A program made the translations under genes and the position numbers. The notes below the pieces were generated by a model that saw only the letters and a list, made by a program, of their open reading frames with translations, made no database searches and was not told the DNA's origin. A DNA stretch of 20,359 nucleotides from a virus. The first letter of the stretch is position 1, and each line of letters opens with the position of its first letter. The stretch covers positions 1-20,359 of IMG/VR virus record IMGVR_UViG_3300031359_000002; one strand, given 5' to 3'. Positions 13,972 through 20,359 of this stretch are shown here, one piece after another.

Positions 13972-15546
13972 ATGACTCAAGTAATCATCTACCCCTACGG
14001 TACCAAAAAAGTCACCGTACCCGTCGGTCAGTATATCATTATCGCGGCCTACGAAGGCGACGCCAAAGTCTATTTAGGCGTATCCGATCCCAACATGCCG
14101 ACCGTTTATAGCTATTATTCGACCGTCACCAATACGGAAAGCACATTGGGGACCTGGTCCAGCGCCCAGGACGTTCGCATCGATGCCGGGCCCGGGAACA
14201 TATACTACAATGTCGGCGCGAGCCCGACCATCAGTTTACCCACGCCAAACACCCTGGCTGGTACCGGTGATCCTTTTGCCGTAAACGGAGAGGCCGGAAC
14301 ACAAGGCGGGGCTGTTAACGTAACCGGAGGAACCTCTTCTACTTCCGCTAACGCCGGGGGAGCCGTTGCAATAACCGGAGGAACACCCGGAGCGACCGGA
14401 GCCGGTGGAGCGGCTTCTATTACCGGAGGAGCCGGTGGTTCTACATCGGGAACCGGGGGCGCATCCTCTGTTACCGGAGGTGCGGGAACGGCCGGAAACG
14501 CAACCGGAGGTGCCGCTTCAGTTACCGGTGGAGCGGGTCAGGGAACCGGTACAGGTGGCGCGACTAGTATGACTGGCGGCGCATCGGGGGGAGGCGCAAC
14601 GGGTACAGGCGGCGCAAGCTCCATTACCGGAGGAGCGGCAGCCAGCACAAACGGAGCCGGTGGAGCGGTATCAACTACCGGTGGAGCCGGAGCAGGTACC
14701 GGGGCGGGCGGCGCAATATCTTCTATAGGAGGCGCAGCAGGCGCAACTGGAACCGGGGGCGCGGTAACCATTACATCGGGTGCCGGCGGAGCGACATCGG
14801 GAGTATCAGGGGCCGTCGCCGTATCATCGGGCTCGACAACCGCCGCGAGCGCTACCGGGGCTGTTAGTATCGGTAGTGGCGCAGGAGCCGCAAGCGCAGC
14901 CGCTACAGCCGGAGGTGCTTCGGGAACGACTACCGTATCGACCGGGGCGGGCGGCGCAAATACCGGTGGTGCTACCGGAGAAGCCGGAGGTGCCGGCGGC
15001 GCTATGACCGTCAGCACCGGAGCCGGTGGCGCCACCAACAGCGCTGGAGCCCATGATGGAGGCGCCGGTGGTGATTTAGGCATCACGGCCGGAGACGGTG
15101 GCGCTGCATCGGCTGGAACCGGTGACGGTGGGGACGGTGGAACGATAACCTTAACTCCCGGAACCGGGGGCGCTACGACTGGCGGAACCGTTGGGGCGAT
15201 CGGTCAGGTAAAAGCGGCCGGCTTATTCGCCTTAAATACCGCCCAGGTGCTCGACATGTCCGATGCCACCGTACAGTTGACAATCGATCCGGGTTCTACG
15301 GCCGGTACGGTTTTAACTTCCAATATTATGATGGTAGACCCTAATAGCTCTGGTGCCGGTGAGGATCTGGAATTACCGCCGGAAGCGGACGTACCCGGGG
15401 TTGTGCTCTGGATTTACAACACCGGCGGAGAAAACATAGTCGTAAAAGATGATTCCGGGGTAACGACCGTCGATACGGTTGCTACCACGGAGTTCGGTTT
15501 TTTCTTTTGTGACGGAACCGCCTGGCACGGGATGAATGTAGCTTAA
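13972..15546 (+). CDS. Gly/Ala-repeat virion protein, 524 aa
   Basis: Three parts. Residues 1-100 are a beta domain (QVIIYPYGTKKVTVPVGQYIIIAA) of a type found in phage structural proteins. Residues about 112-405 are a repeat domain with consensus GGAxSxTGGAGxxTG, unit 16-18 residues: nine regular copies to about residue 262, then degenerate ones rich in SG, VSTGAGG and GDGG. Residues 410-524 are a second beta domain (LFALNTAQVLDMSD; VVLWIYNTGG; FFFCDGTAWHGM). The repeat domain may form a beta-solenoid or polyglycine-II rod, so this may be a fibre or surface decoration. It has a good AAGGAG. It is inserted between the gp4-like and gp10-like genes, which in P22 are adjacent. An antisense frame inside it is a shadow of the GC-rich repeat. 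Confidence 0.8.
   Translation: MTQVIIYPYGTKKVTVPVGQYIIIAAYEGDAKVYLGVSDPNMPTVYSYYSTVTNTESTLGTWSSAQDVRIDAGPGNIYYNVGASPTISLPTPNTLAGTGDPFAVNGEAGTQGGAVNVTGGTSSTSANAGGAVAITGGTPGATGAGGAASITGGAGGSTSGTGGASSVTGGAGTAGNATGGAASVTGGAGQGTGTGGATSMTGGASGGGATGTGGASSITGGAAASTNGAGGAVSTTGGAGAGTGAGGAISSIGGAAGATGTGGAVTITSGAGGATSGVSGAVAVSSGSTTAASATGAVSIGSGAGAASAAATAGGASGTTTVSTGAGGANTGGATGEAGGAGGAMTVSTGAGGATNSAGAHDGGAGGDLGITAGDGGAASAGTGDGGDGGTITLTPGTGGATTGGTVGAIGQVKAAGLFALNTAQVLDMSDATVQLTIDPGSTAGTVLTSNIMMVDPNSSGAGEDLELPPEADVPGVVLWIYNTGGENIVVKDDSGVTTVDTVATTEFGFFFCDGTAWHGMNVA
14305..15186 (+). repeat. Coding repeat array, 48-54 base unit
   Basis: The DNA behind the Gly/Ala repeats shows recurring ACCGGAGG, GCCGGTGGAGC and ACCGGGGGCGC strings in a 16-18 codon period. 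Copies differ mainly at third codon positions, so protein sequence appears kept while DNA has drifted, which argues for selection on the repeat rather than very recent duplication. Confidence 0.8.
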
Positions 15547-15548
15547 AT

Positions 15549-16931
15549 ATGCAGATACCGATTGTGCACGGCATTTATGCCGATGAAGAATCGAATTTTA
15601 GAACTTTTTATCCAAGAAACCTGGAGCCGGTTGCGTTAAACAGCGGCATTAGCCAAGGATATCTGCGACCGGCTGAAGGGGTGGCAAATTTTGAAAACTC
15701 AATTACATTAAACGGCGCCGATAGGTCGTCTATCAACTGGCTGGATGTATGTTTTAGAGTGATATCGGGAAGTCTTTATAAAATTTTTGACGACGGTTCA
15801 TACGAAGAGATCGATACGGTTGCCGGTTCTACTCAATGTACCATGGATTATTCTTTTGATTATTTGGCGATCGCCGCGGACAAAAAATTATATCTATATG
15901 ACGGCACAACGCTACAGCAGAACGTCGATGCGGATTTAGGCGATGTTTTGGACGTCGTTTATATCGACGGGTATTTTATGACCACTGATGGCTCATTCTT
16001 GGTGATCACGGATTTAGGCGATCCTTTTTCGGTTGGAACCGATAAATACGGATCATCGGAAGTCGATCCCGATCCGATCGTCGGCCTATTAAAAGTTCAT
16101 AACGAAATATTTGCCCTAAACCGTTACACGATTGAAGCGTTTTATAATAAGGGCGCGCCGGTCTTTCCGTTTGCAAGGATCGAAGGAAGCCGCGTGAATC
16201 GCGGGCTTATCGGAACTCATGCCAAATGCGAGTTTAAAGGAGCCATCGCGTTTATGGGTGGCGGCCGCAATGAGCCCACATCGATTTGGATCGCCTCGAA
16301 CGCCGACACTAAAAAAATAGCCACCAGGGAAATTGATCAAATACTTTTGTCTTATACGGAAGTAGAATTAAGCAAGACGGTTTTTGAAAAACGAATCGAC
16401 AAAAACCATGAGCAAATATGGGTCCGGCTGATCGATCAGATATTGATTTATGATGAAAAGACGTCGGAAGCGGCTCAAACCCCCGTTTGGTTTATTAGGA
16501 ATACCGGCCCTAAAAATCTATGCTGGGCCTATAATAAATGGATTGTCGGAAATGATGACGGTCTCGTCGGCTATCTGGACGAGTCGATTTCAACCGTTTG
16601 GGATGTGAGCGTCGAGTGGGAATTTCAGACCAATATTATTTATAACGAAAGCAAGGGTGCCATTGTCCATGAATTGGAATTAGTAGGTTTACCGGGAAGG
16701 GTGACGCTGGGAAACGACCCGACCGTCTGGACGTCATATAGTCTCGACGGAGAAACCTGGTCGAATGAACGCATGATTAATATCGGTCTACAGGGAAATC
16801 GTTTAAAAAGAATGGTCTGGCTCAGCCAAGGGGGTTTTAGAAACTATCGCATTCAACGTTTTAGAGGAAACAGCGATAGCCATTTATCGATCGCACGGCT
16901 GGAGGCCAGGATAGAAGGATTGGAATATTGA
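15549..16931 (+). CDS. P22 gp10-like packaged DNA stabilisation protein
   Basis: 460 residues (P22 gp10 has 472). It has a beta-propeller-like plan with repeated YDGTTLQQNVDADLGDVLDVVYIDGYFMTTDG, VGLLKVHNEIFALNRYTIEAFYNKGAPVFPFARIEGSRVNRGLIG, AIAFMGGGRNEPTSIW and a C-terminal SLDGETWSNERMINIGLQGNRLKRMVW with RRF-like end (RIQRFRGNS). These segments identify the Phage_stabilise family. It binds below gp4 in the neck, plugs the channel and receives the tail needle and tailspike. It is followed by TTGA overlap to the next gene. The tail needle (gp26) is not in this window. Confidence 0.92.
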   Translation: MQIPIVHGIYADEESNFRTFYPRNLEPVALNSGISQGYLRPAEGVANFENSITLNGADRSSINWLDVCFRVISGSLYKIFDDGSYEEIDTVAGSTQCTMDYSFDYLAIAADKKLYLYDGTTLQQNVDADLGDVLDVVYIDGYFMTTDGSFLVITDLGDPFSVGTDKYGSSEVDPDPIVGLLKVHNEIFALNRYTIEAFYNKGAPVFPFARIEGSRVNRGLIGTHAKCEFKGAIAFMGGGRNEPTSIWIASNADTKKIATREIDQILLSYTEVELSKTVFEKRIDKNHEQIWVRLIDQILIYDEKTSEAAQTPVWFIRNTGPKNLCWAYNKWIVGNDDGLVGYLDESISTVWDVSVEWEFQTNIIYNESKGAIVHELELVGLPGRVTLGNDPTVWTSYSLDGETWSNERMINIGLQGNRLKRMVWLSQGGFRNYRIQRFRGNSDSHLSIARLEARIEGLEY

Positions 16932-17212
16932 CCGAAATTTATCCCCCTACAAGACGGCAGCTGGAAGAGTTTTTACCGAACCATGAAATGATCAGGCGCT
17001 TTGAAATACTTTTTCGCATGGTGGGCGAAGATCTGCCGGACGCCATCACCAATAACAGCGACACGGCGCTTAGCGTCGCCAATAGCGCCTTGGCATTGAT
17101 CAGCGATCTTATCAATGATTTTTCAAGTGATCTTACGGCCATCGAGGCCAAAACCAATATCACGCCGGAATATGATTTTGATGATATCCGGTTTTACTGT
17201 CACGCGATATGA
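16928..17212 (+). CDS. Small helical virion-block protein, TTG start
   Basis: 94 residues. The TTG at 16928-16930 overlaps the gp10-like stop codon (TTGA) with AGGAT nine bases upstream. The N-terminal PPTRRQLEEFLPNHEMIRRFEILFRMVGEDLP is followed by a long helix with Ala/Ser/Asp (NNSDTALSVANSALALISDLINDFSSD), a likely coiled coil. I recall similar short proteins next to tail genes in podoviruses, but no assigned role. It probably binds or assembles with the neck or tail. Confidence 0.65.
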   Translation: MTEIYPPTRRQLEEFLPNHEMIRRFEILFRMVGEDLPDAITNNSDTALSVANSALALISDLINDFSSDLTAIEAKTNITPEYDFDDIRFYCHAI

Positions 17213-17541
17213 TTCAATACAAACAATTGGTTCAGGCGCGGGAGAACTCCACAAATGCCGCTAGTATTTATGCCAATTCAAACGATACGCGCCAGGCGCA
17301 GTTATTTATAAAGATCGCCAATGTCTCTACCACAAACGCCTATTGTAGAGTGTTTAACGATGACGGCGGGTCTACGTTCGATCAATCGACGGCGATTTTT
17401 TATGACTTTCTGATTCGTCCGGGGGAAACGCTGGAAGTGGATCACGTACTGGTAAACAATACGAGCGCACGGATCGGCTATCGCAGCAGCGTCGCCAACG
17501 CTTTAACCATAACGGTATACGGGATCATAGATTTGATATGA
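17209..17541 (+). CDS. Small beta-sandwich virion protein, copy one
   Basis: 110 residues, linked by ATGA overlap to both neighbours. The pattern of beta strands with LFIKIANVSTTNAYCRVFNDDGGSTFDQST, then FLIRPGETLEVDHVLVNNTSARIGYRSSVANALTITVYGI, is that of a small phage structural family with an N-terminal ligand-like sheet and a final NALTITVYGIIDL strand. The gene at 18901 has a comparable plan though little identity. Likely a virion accessory protein of unknown position. Confidence 0.6.
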   Translation: MIQYKQLVQARENSTNAASIYANSNDTRQAQLFIKIANVSTTNAYCRVFNDDGGSTFDQSTAIFYDFLIRPGETLEVDHVLVNNTSARIGYRSSVANALTITVYGIIDLI

Positions 17542-18899
17542 GCAAATTAGTCCAGAGCTATCCCATCATCTATCAGATTCAAGATGCCTTGTCCGGCACC
17601 GACAGCGCCTTTGTAATTAAAGGGGTTACGGTCGGAGAAAATCCGGACGGAGATTATATTGATTTCGGCGCAACGCTAAAGGGGAACCAAGTCGTTTCGC
17701 TCGAAGAGATCGGCGATATTTCGGCATTAGACGCTTTTAACCGGCTTCGAGTCAGTAACCCTTATACGATTTTCGACAGTAAACAGCTCTATGACAAACA
17801 GCCGCTTTTGTTTGATGAAAACACGGGGGGTAGCGCCACTTCGGTTCATTCTACGACCCATGCCAGGGTTCGCATGACGGTAACGGCGTCGGCATCCGAT
17901 TACGTTATCAGACAAACCAAACAGCGCTTTAACTACCAGCCCGGAAAAAGTTCTTTGATATTTTTTACTTTTCTGGGTGATCAGGATAGCGGCGTTACCA
18001 AACGGGTCGGTTTTTTTGACGGTACCGGCGCCAACTATTTGACGCCCAACAACGGTATATTTTTACAGATCGATGAAAACGACATCTCCTGGAATATTTG
18101 TAAAAACGGCAGCACCACCGAAACCGTAACCCAGCAAAACTGGAATAAAGACGTCATGGACGGTACCGGAAGCTCCGGTATAAATCTGGATTTTAGAGCG
18201 GTACAACTAGGCGTAATCGATTTTGAATATCTGGGAACCGGCACGGTCAGGGTCGGTTTCGTCATCGATAAAAAACTGATCTATGTTCACCATTTCAACC
18301 ACAGTAACGATTCAAGTTTTACCTCCGTTTACATGTCTACCCCCAATCAACCTATACGATACGATATTCAAAGCGATGGATCCGGGAGCGGATATTTTGA
18401 TCATATCTGCTCCACATCGATGAGCGAGGGAGGGGTGGAGGAAACCGGTGTCACTCATACCGTCGATACGGAAAACACTCATTTAGACGCCGACGCCGCC
18501 GATACGCCTTATGTATTATTGGCCTTACGGCTTAAAACCACTCATTTGGATCTTACCATTATACCGTCATTTATCAGCATGATCAGCGAGACCAACGACG
18601 ATTTCAGGTGGTCGATCCATTTAAACCCCACTTATAACGGATCATTGTCTTACGGAGATATAACAAACTCCGGTTGTCAGTATGCCGCCGGTGCGACTGC
18701 TAACGATATTACCGACCAGGGGTTAAAAACGGATGCCGGCTATGCCAAAAGCAATAGTGTGATCGATCTTCCCATAAAATCGCTACCCAGACTCGGAAGT
18801 CAAATCGACGGAACCAGGGACGAGTTGATTTTAGCGGTTACGCCGCTTTCAAGCAACGCGGATATTCAGGGAAGTTTATCCTTTAAGGAGCTTTTATAA
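17538..18899 (+). CDS. Phage structural protein, DAFNRLRVSNPYTIFDSK type
   Basis: 453 residues. Contains the block SALDAFNRLRVSNPYTIFDSKQLYDKQPLLFDE (about 63-95), then RQTKQRFNYQPGKSSLIFFTF, NWNKDVMDGTGSSGINLDF and VIDFEYLGTGTVRVGFVIDKKLIYVHHF, and MSTPNQPIRYDI. These are hallmarks of a widespread phage virion protein with a large beta domain; I know it as a structural hypothetical without firm function. It is next to the gp10-like gene, so attachment to the neck or capsid surface is likely. Coupled by ATGA to the previous gene. Confidence 0.75.
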   Translation: MSKLVQSYPIIYQIQDALSGTDSAFVIKGVTVGENPDGDYIDFGATLKGNQVVSLEEIGDISALDAFNRLRVSNPYTIFDSKQLYDKQPLLFDENTGGSATSVHSTTHARVRMTVTASASDYVIRQTKQRFNYQPGKSSLIFFTFLGDQDSGVTKRVGFFDGTGANYLTPNNGIFLQIDENDISWNICKNGSTTETVTQQNWNKDVMDGTGSSGINLDFRAVQLGVIDFEYLGTGTVRVGFVIDKKLIYVHHFNHSNDSSFTSVYMSTPNQPIRYDIQSDGSGSGYFDHICSTSMSEGGVEETGVTHTVDTENTHLDADAADTPYVLLALRLKTTHLDLTIIPSFISMISETNDDFRWSIHLNPTYNGSLSYGDITNSGCQYAAGATANDITDQGLKTDAGYAKSNSVIDLPIKSLPRLGSQIDGTRDELILAVTPLSSNADIQGSLSFKELL

Positions 18900-18900
18900 T

Positions 18901-19236
18901 ATGGCGGTAACCATTACTAATATTATCCCGCGTAAAAACCCGACCATAAACTTTGAGATCCAGTATGTCGCTAGTAACTGTACGACCGTGATCGATAAGT
19001 TCACCGTAACCAATGTAACCGCCAATAATATTATTTTCGGCGTTCATCTGGTTCCGAGCGGAGGGAGCAACAATAATACGAATTTAGTGCTCTATCCTAA
19101 AGCGATTGCGAGGTACACCACCTATACCTGTCCTGAAATCGTCGGACAGGTGCTTTTAAACGGCGGGTTTATCGTCACTTACGCCAGCGCTGCCACCAGC
19201 CTTGTCTTAAGCGCTAGCGGAAGGGAGATTACATAA
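18901..19236 (+). CDS. Small beta-sandwich virion protein, copy two
   Basis: 111 residues. Strand-rich with VIDKFTVTNVTANNIIFGVHLVPSGGSNNNTN, LYPKAIARYTTYTCPEIVGQVLLNGGFIVTYASAATSLVLSASGREI. The ending SxLVLSASGREI is shared by a family of small phage structural proteins. AAGGAG lies ten bases upstream of the ATG. It begins one base after the previous stop. Similar plan to the gene at 17209, likely an accessory of the 453-residue protein. Confidence 0.65.
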   Translation: MAVTITNIIPRKNPTINFEIQYVASNCTTVIDKFTVTNVTANNIIFGVHLVPSGGSNNNTNLVLYPKAIARYTTYTCPEIVGQVLLNGGFIVTYASAATSLVLSASGREIT

Positions 19237-19237
19237 G

Positions 19238-19699
19238 ATGGCTTTACTATCACCTATAAATTTGCATCTATCAAGGTCCCAACAGATACTACAAGGAGGG
19301 GATCAGTTAGATGAGATGCGCAGAATATTGCTGGAGCGCTCGACTACACCGGCTGCTCAAGCGGAATTGGACAGGCTAAACCCCGCCCAAAACTTACAAG
19401 GATTACGGCCTCCGGAGCCGCAACAGCCGATGTATTCACAGCCGGCTCCGCCCTATCAACAGCAGTATCCGATGTCTCAGCCCTATCAGCAGCAACCGGC
19501 GCCGCCTTATCAACCACAACCGCAACAACCGATGGCTCCAATGGGGCAACAGCCGTCATTGAATCAGCCGATACAGCCGCCTTATCAGCAAATGAACGGC
19601 TTAAGCATACAGCCTACTAATAACGATCCTTATATGATGCCGTCATATTACAACCAACCGATGATAGGAAATATGGGAGGAAATCAACTGTTATGGTAG
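19238..19699 (+). CDS. Pro/Gln-rich low-complexity protein
   Basis: 153 residues. The N-terminal 50 residues are helical (LSRSQQILQGGDQLDEMRRILLERSTTPAAQAELDRL). The remainder is a disordered Pro/Gln/Tyr tract with repeated PPYQQ, QPYQQQ and PQQPM strings (about 58-120), then an Asn/Met/Tyr tail. AAGGGAG precedes the ATG. The position in the structural block and the coupling to the next gene (overlap of seven bases) suggest a virion or assembly protein. No family recognised. Confidence 0.65.
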   Translation: MALLSPINLHLSRSQQILQGGDQLDEMRRILLERSTTPAAQAELDRLNPAQNLQGLRPPEPQQPMYSQPAPPYQQQYPMSQPYQQQPAPPYQPQPQQPMAPMGQQPSLNQPIQPPYQQMNGLSIQPTNNDPYMMPSYYNQPMIGNMGGNQLLW

Positions 19700-20359
19700 A
19701 CGAGATCGAACTGGTTGAAAAAATAAACAGCCTTCCGAAAATTCATTGTCCGATTTACCACCATTTCGCGCCGGGTGTTTATTTGCGTGAAATGCACATA
19801 CCGCAAGGTACCGTTGCTATCGGCCATTACCATAAAACCCGCCATTTTTGCGTATTGTCTAAAGGAGTAGCAATATTTATCGGGAAAAACAAAAAGCCCG
19901 AAATGATCACCGGACCGACCACGTTTATCGCCGATCCGGGCCATAAAGTCGTTTTTGCCGCCAGCGATATCATCGTCCAGAACATCCACCCCAACCCCGA
20001 TGATATCACCGACCAGGATGAGCTTGAGCAGATATTTATCGATCAATCAAATTATTTTACTACACTGCTAAGCGATAACGGCGACCATCTACAAGACCGC
20101 ATTGATTTTGAAGCGCTAAATTATGTTCAGCCCGAATGGGAATCTTATATTGATTTACCGCAGCCGTACAAATCCGTCATCACCATTCGAAAATCGGGTA
20201 TTCATGGAAAAGGAATATTTTCAACCTGTCCCTGGGGTTCCGATGAATATATCGGTCCGTTTATTACGCGCGGTAAAGTAACTGAATTGGCCAGGTATAT
20301 GAATCATTCCGTCGATCCCAACGCAAAGTTAAGCATCATCAATCAAGATGAAGTCATTG
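19693..20359 (+). CDS. Cupin-SET domain fusion, 3' end outside window
   Basis: 222 residues visible. Residues 19-100 form a cupin-like domain: CPIYHHFAPGVYLREMHIP, GTVAIGHYHKTRHFCVLSKG (39-58, with H45, H47, H51 as likely metal ligands) and PTTFIADPGHKVVF. After a linker, residues 161-222 start a SET domain: SVITIRKSGIHGKGIF (GxGxF-like at 172-176) and ARYMNHSVDPNA (200-211, the NHS motif of SET lysine methyltransferases). The rest of SET, including the post-NHS catalytic tyrosine, is outside. Phages carry both domains, usually apart; the join here is unusual. Substrate unknown. Coupled to the gene before it, so late expression is expected. Confidence 0.8.
   Translation, partial: MVDEIELVEKINSLPKIHCPIYHHFAPGVYLREMHIPQGTVAIGHYHKTRHFCVLSKGVAIFIGKNKKPEMITGPTTFIADPGHKVVFAASDIIVQNIHPNPDDITDQDELEQIFIDQSNYFTTLLSDNGDHLQDRIDFEALNYVQPEWESYIDLPQPYKSVITIRKSGIHGKGIFSTCPWGSDEYIGPFITRGKVTELARYMNHSVDPNAKLSIINQDEVI

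Noticed and set aside
14538-15086. Minus-strand Pro/Ala-rich frame of 182 codons inside the Gly/Ala-repeat gene
   Set aside because: It is the complement of the GC-rich repeat, which rarely gives stop codons in that frame; no start signals.

Overview
This window is part of a tailed-phage genome or prophage. The right two thirds (about 6.36 kb to the end) is a rightward morphogenesis block in the order of Salmonella phage P22: small terminase, large terminase, portal, scaffold, coat, gp4-like tail accessory factor and gp10-like DNA-stabilisation protein. Each is close in length to its P22 counterpart. This implies a short-tailed, headful-packaging type phage, probably of a Gram-negative host. 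The host cannot be named from the sequence. No integrase, repressor of the CI type, lysis gene, tRNA or insertion sequence is visible.

Layout. 1-1098 (minus strand): a P-loop ATPase of the RecF/SbcC type, cut by the window edge, and upstream of it a small ribbon-helix-helix protein. 1203-1432 (plus): a 57-residue phage protein with a GTG start, followed by a strong intrinsic terminator. 1433-2057: a 625-base non-coding stretch with four tandem 34-bp repeats and recurring short motifs, next to a winged-helix protein; it is a candidate replication origin. 2058-6162: a compact, overlapping early or middle operon (winged-helix protein, PDDEXK-like nuclease, two small Cys-rich proteins, a membrane-anchored coiled coil, a ParB-like protein, a TET-associated-type glycosyltransferase broken or programmed by a -1 frameshift, and a conserved unknown). 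6163-6356: GT-rich non-coding DNA with an imperfect repeat just ahead of the terminase genes. 6357-20359: packaging, head, neck and accessory virion genes, ending in a cupin-SET fusion cut by the window edge.

How it fits together. The left part probably handles recombination, replication and DNA modification. The ParB-like protein and glycosyltransferase suggest sugar-decorated bases in the virion DNA, although no base-oxidising or hydroxymethylating enzyme lies in this window. The terminase pair packages DNA through the portal into a coat shell built on the scaffold; gp4- and gp10-like proteins plug the neck. Several beta-rich and low-complexity proteins placed around gp10, including a Gly/Ala repeat protein of 524 residues, probably decorate the particle. 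Many structural genes join by ATGA or TTGA overlaps, which points to translational coupling within one long late transcript.

The most notable points are the A_AAA_AAC slippery heptamer at the exact place where the glycosyltransferase changes frame, the tandem-repeat region beside the winged-helix gene, and the cupin-SET fusion.
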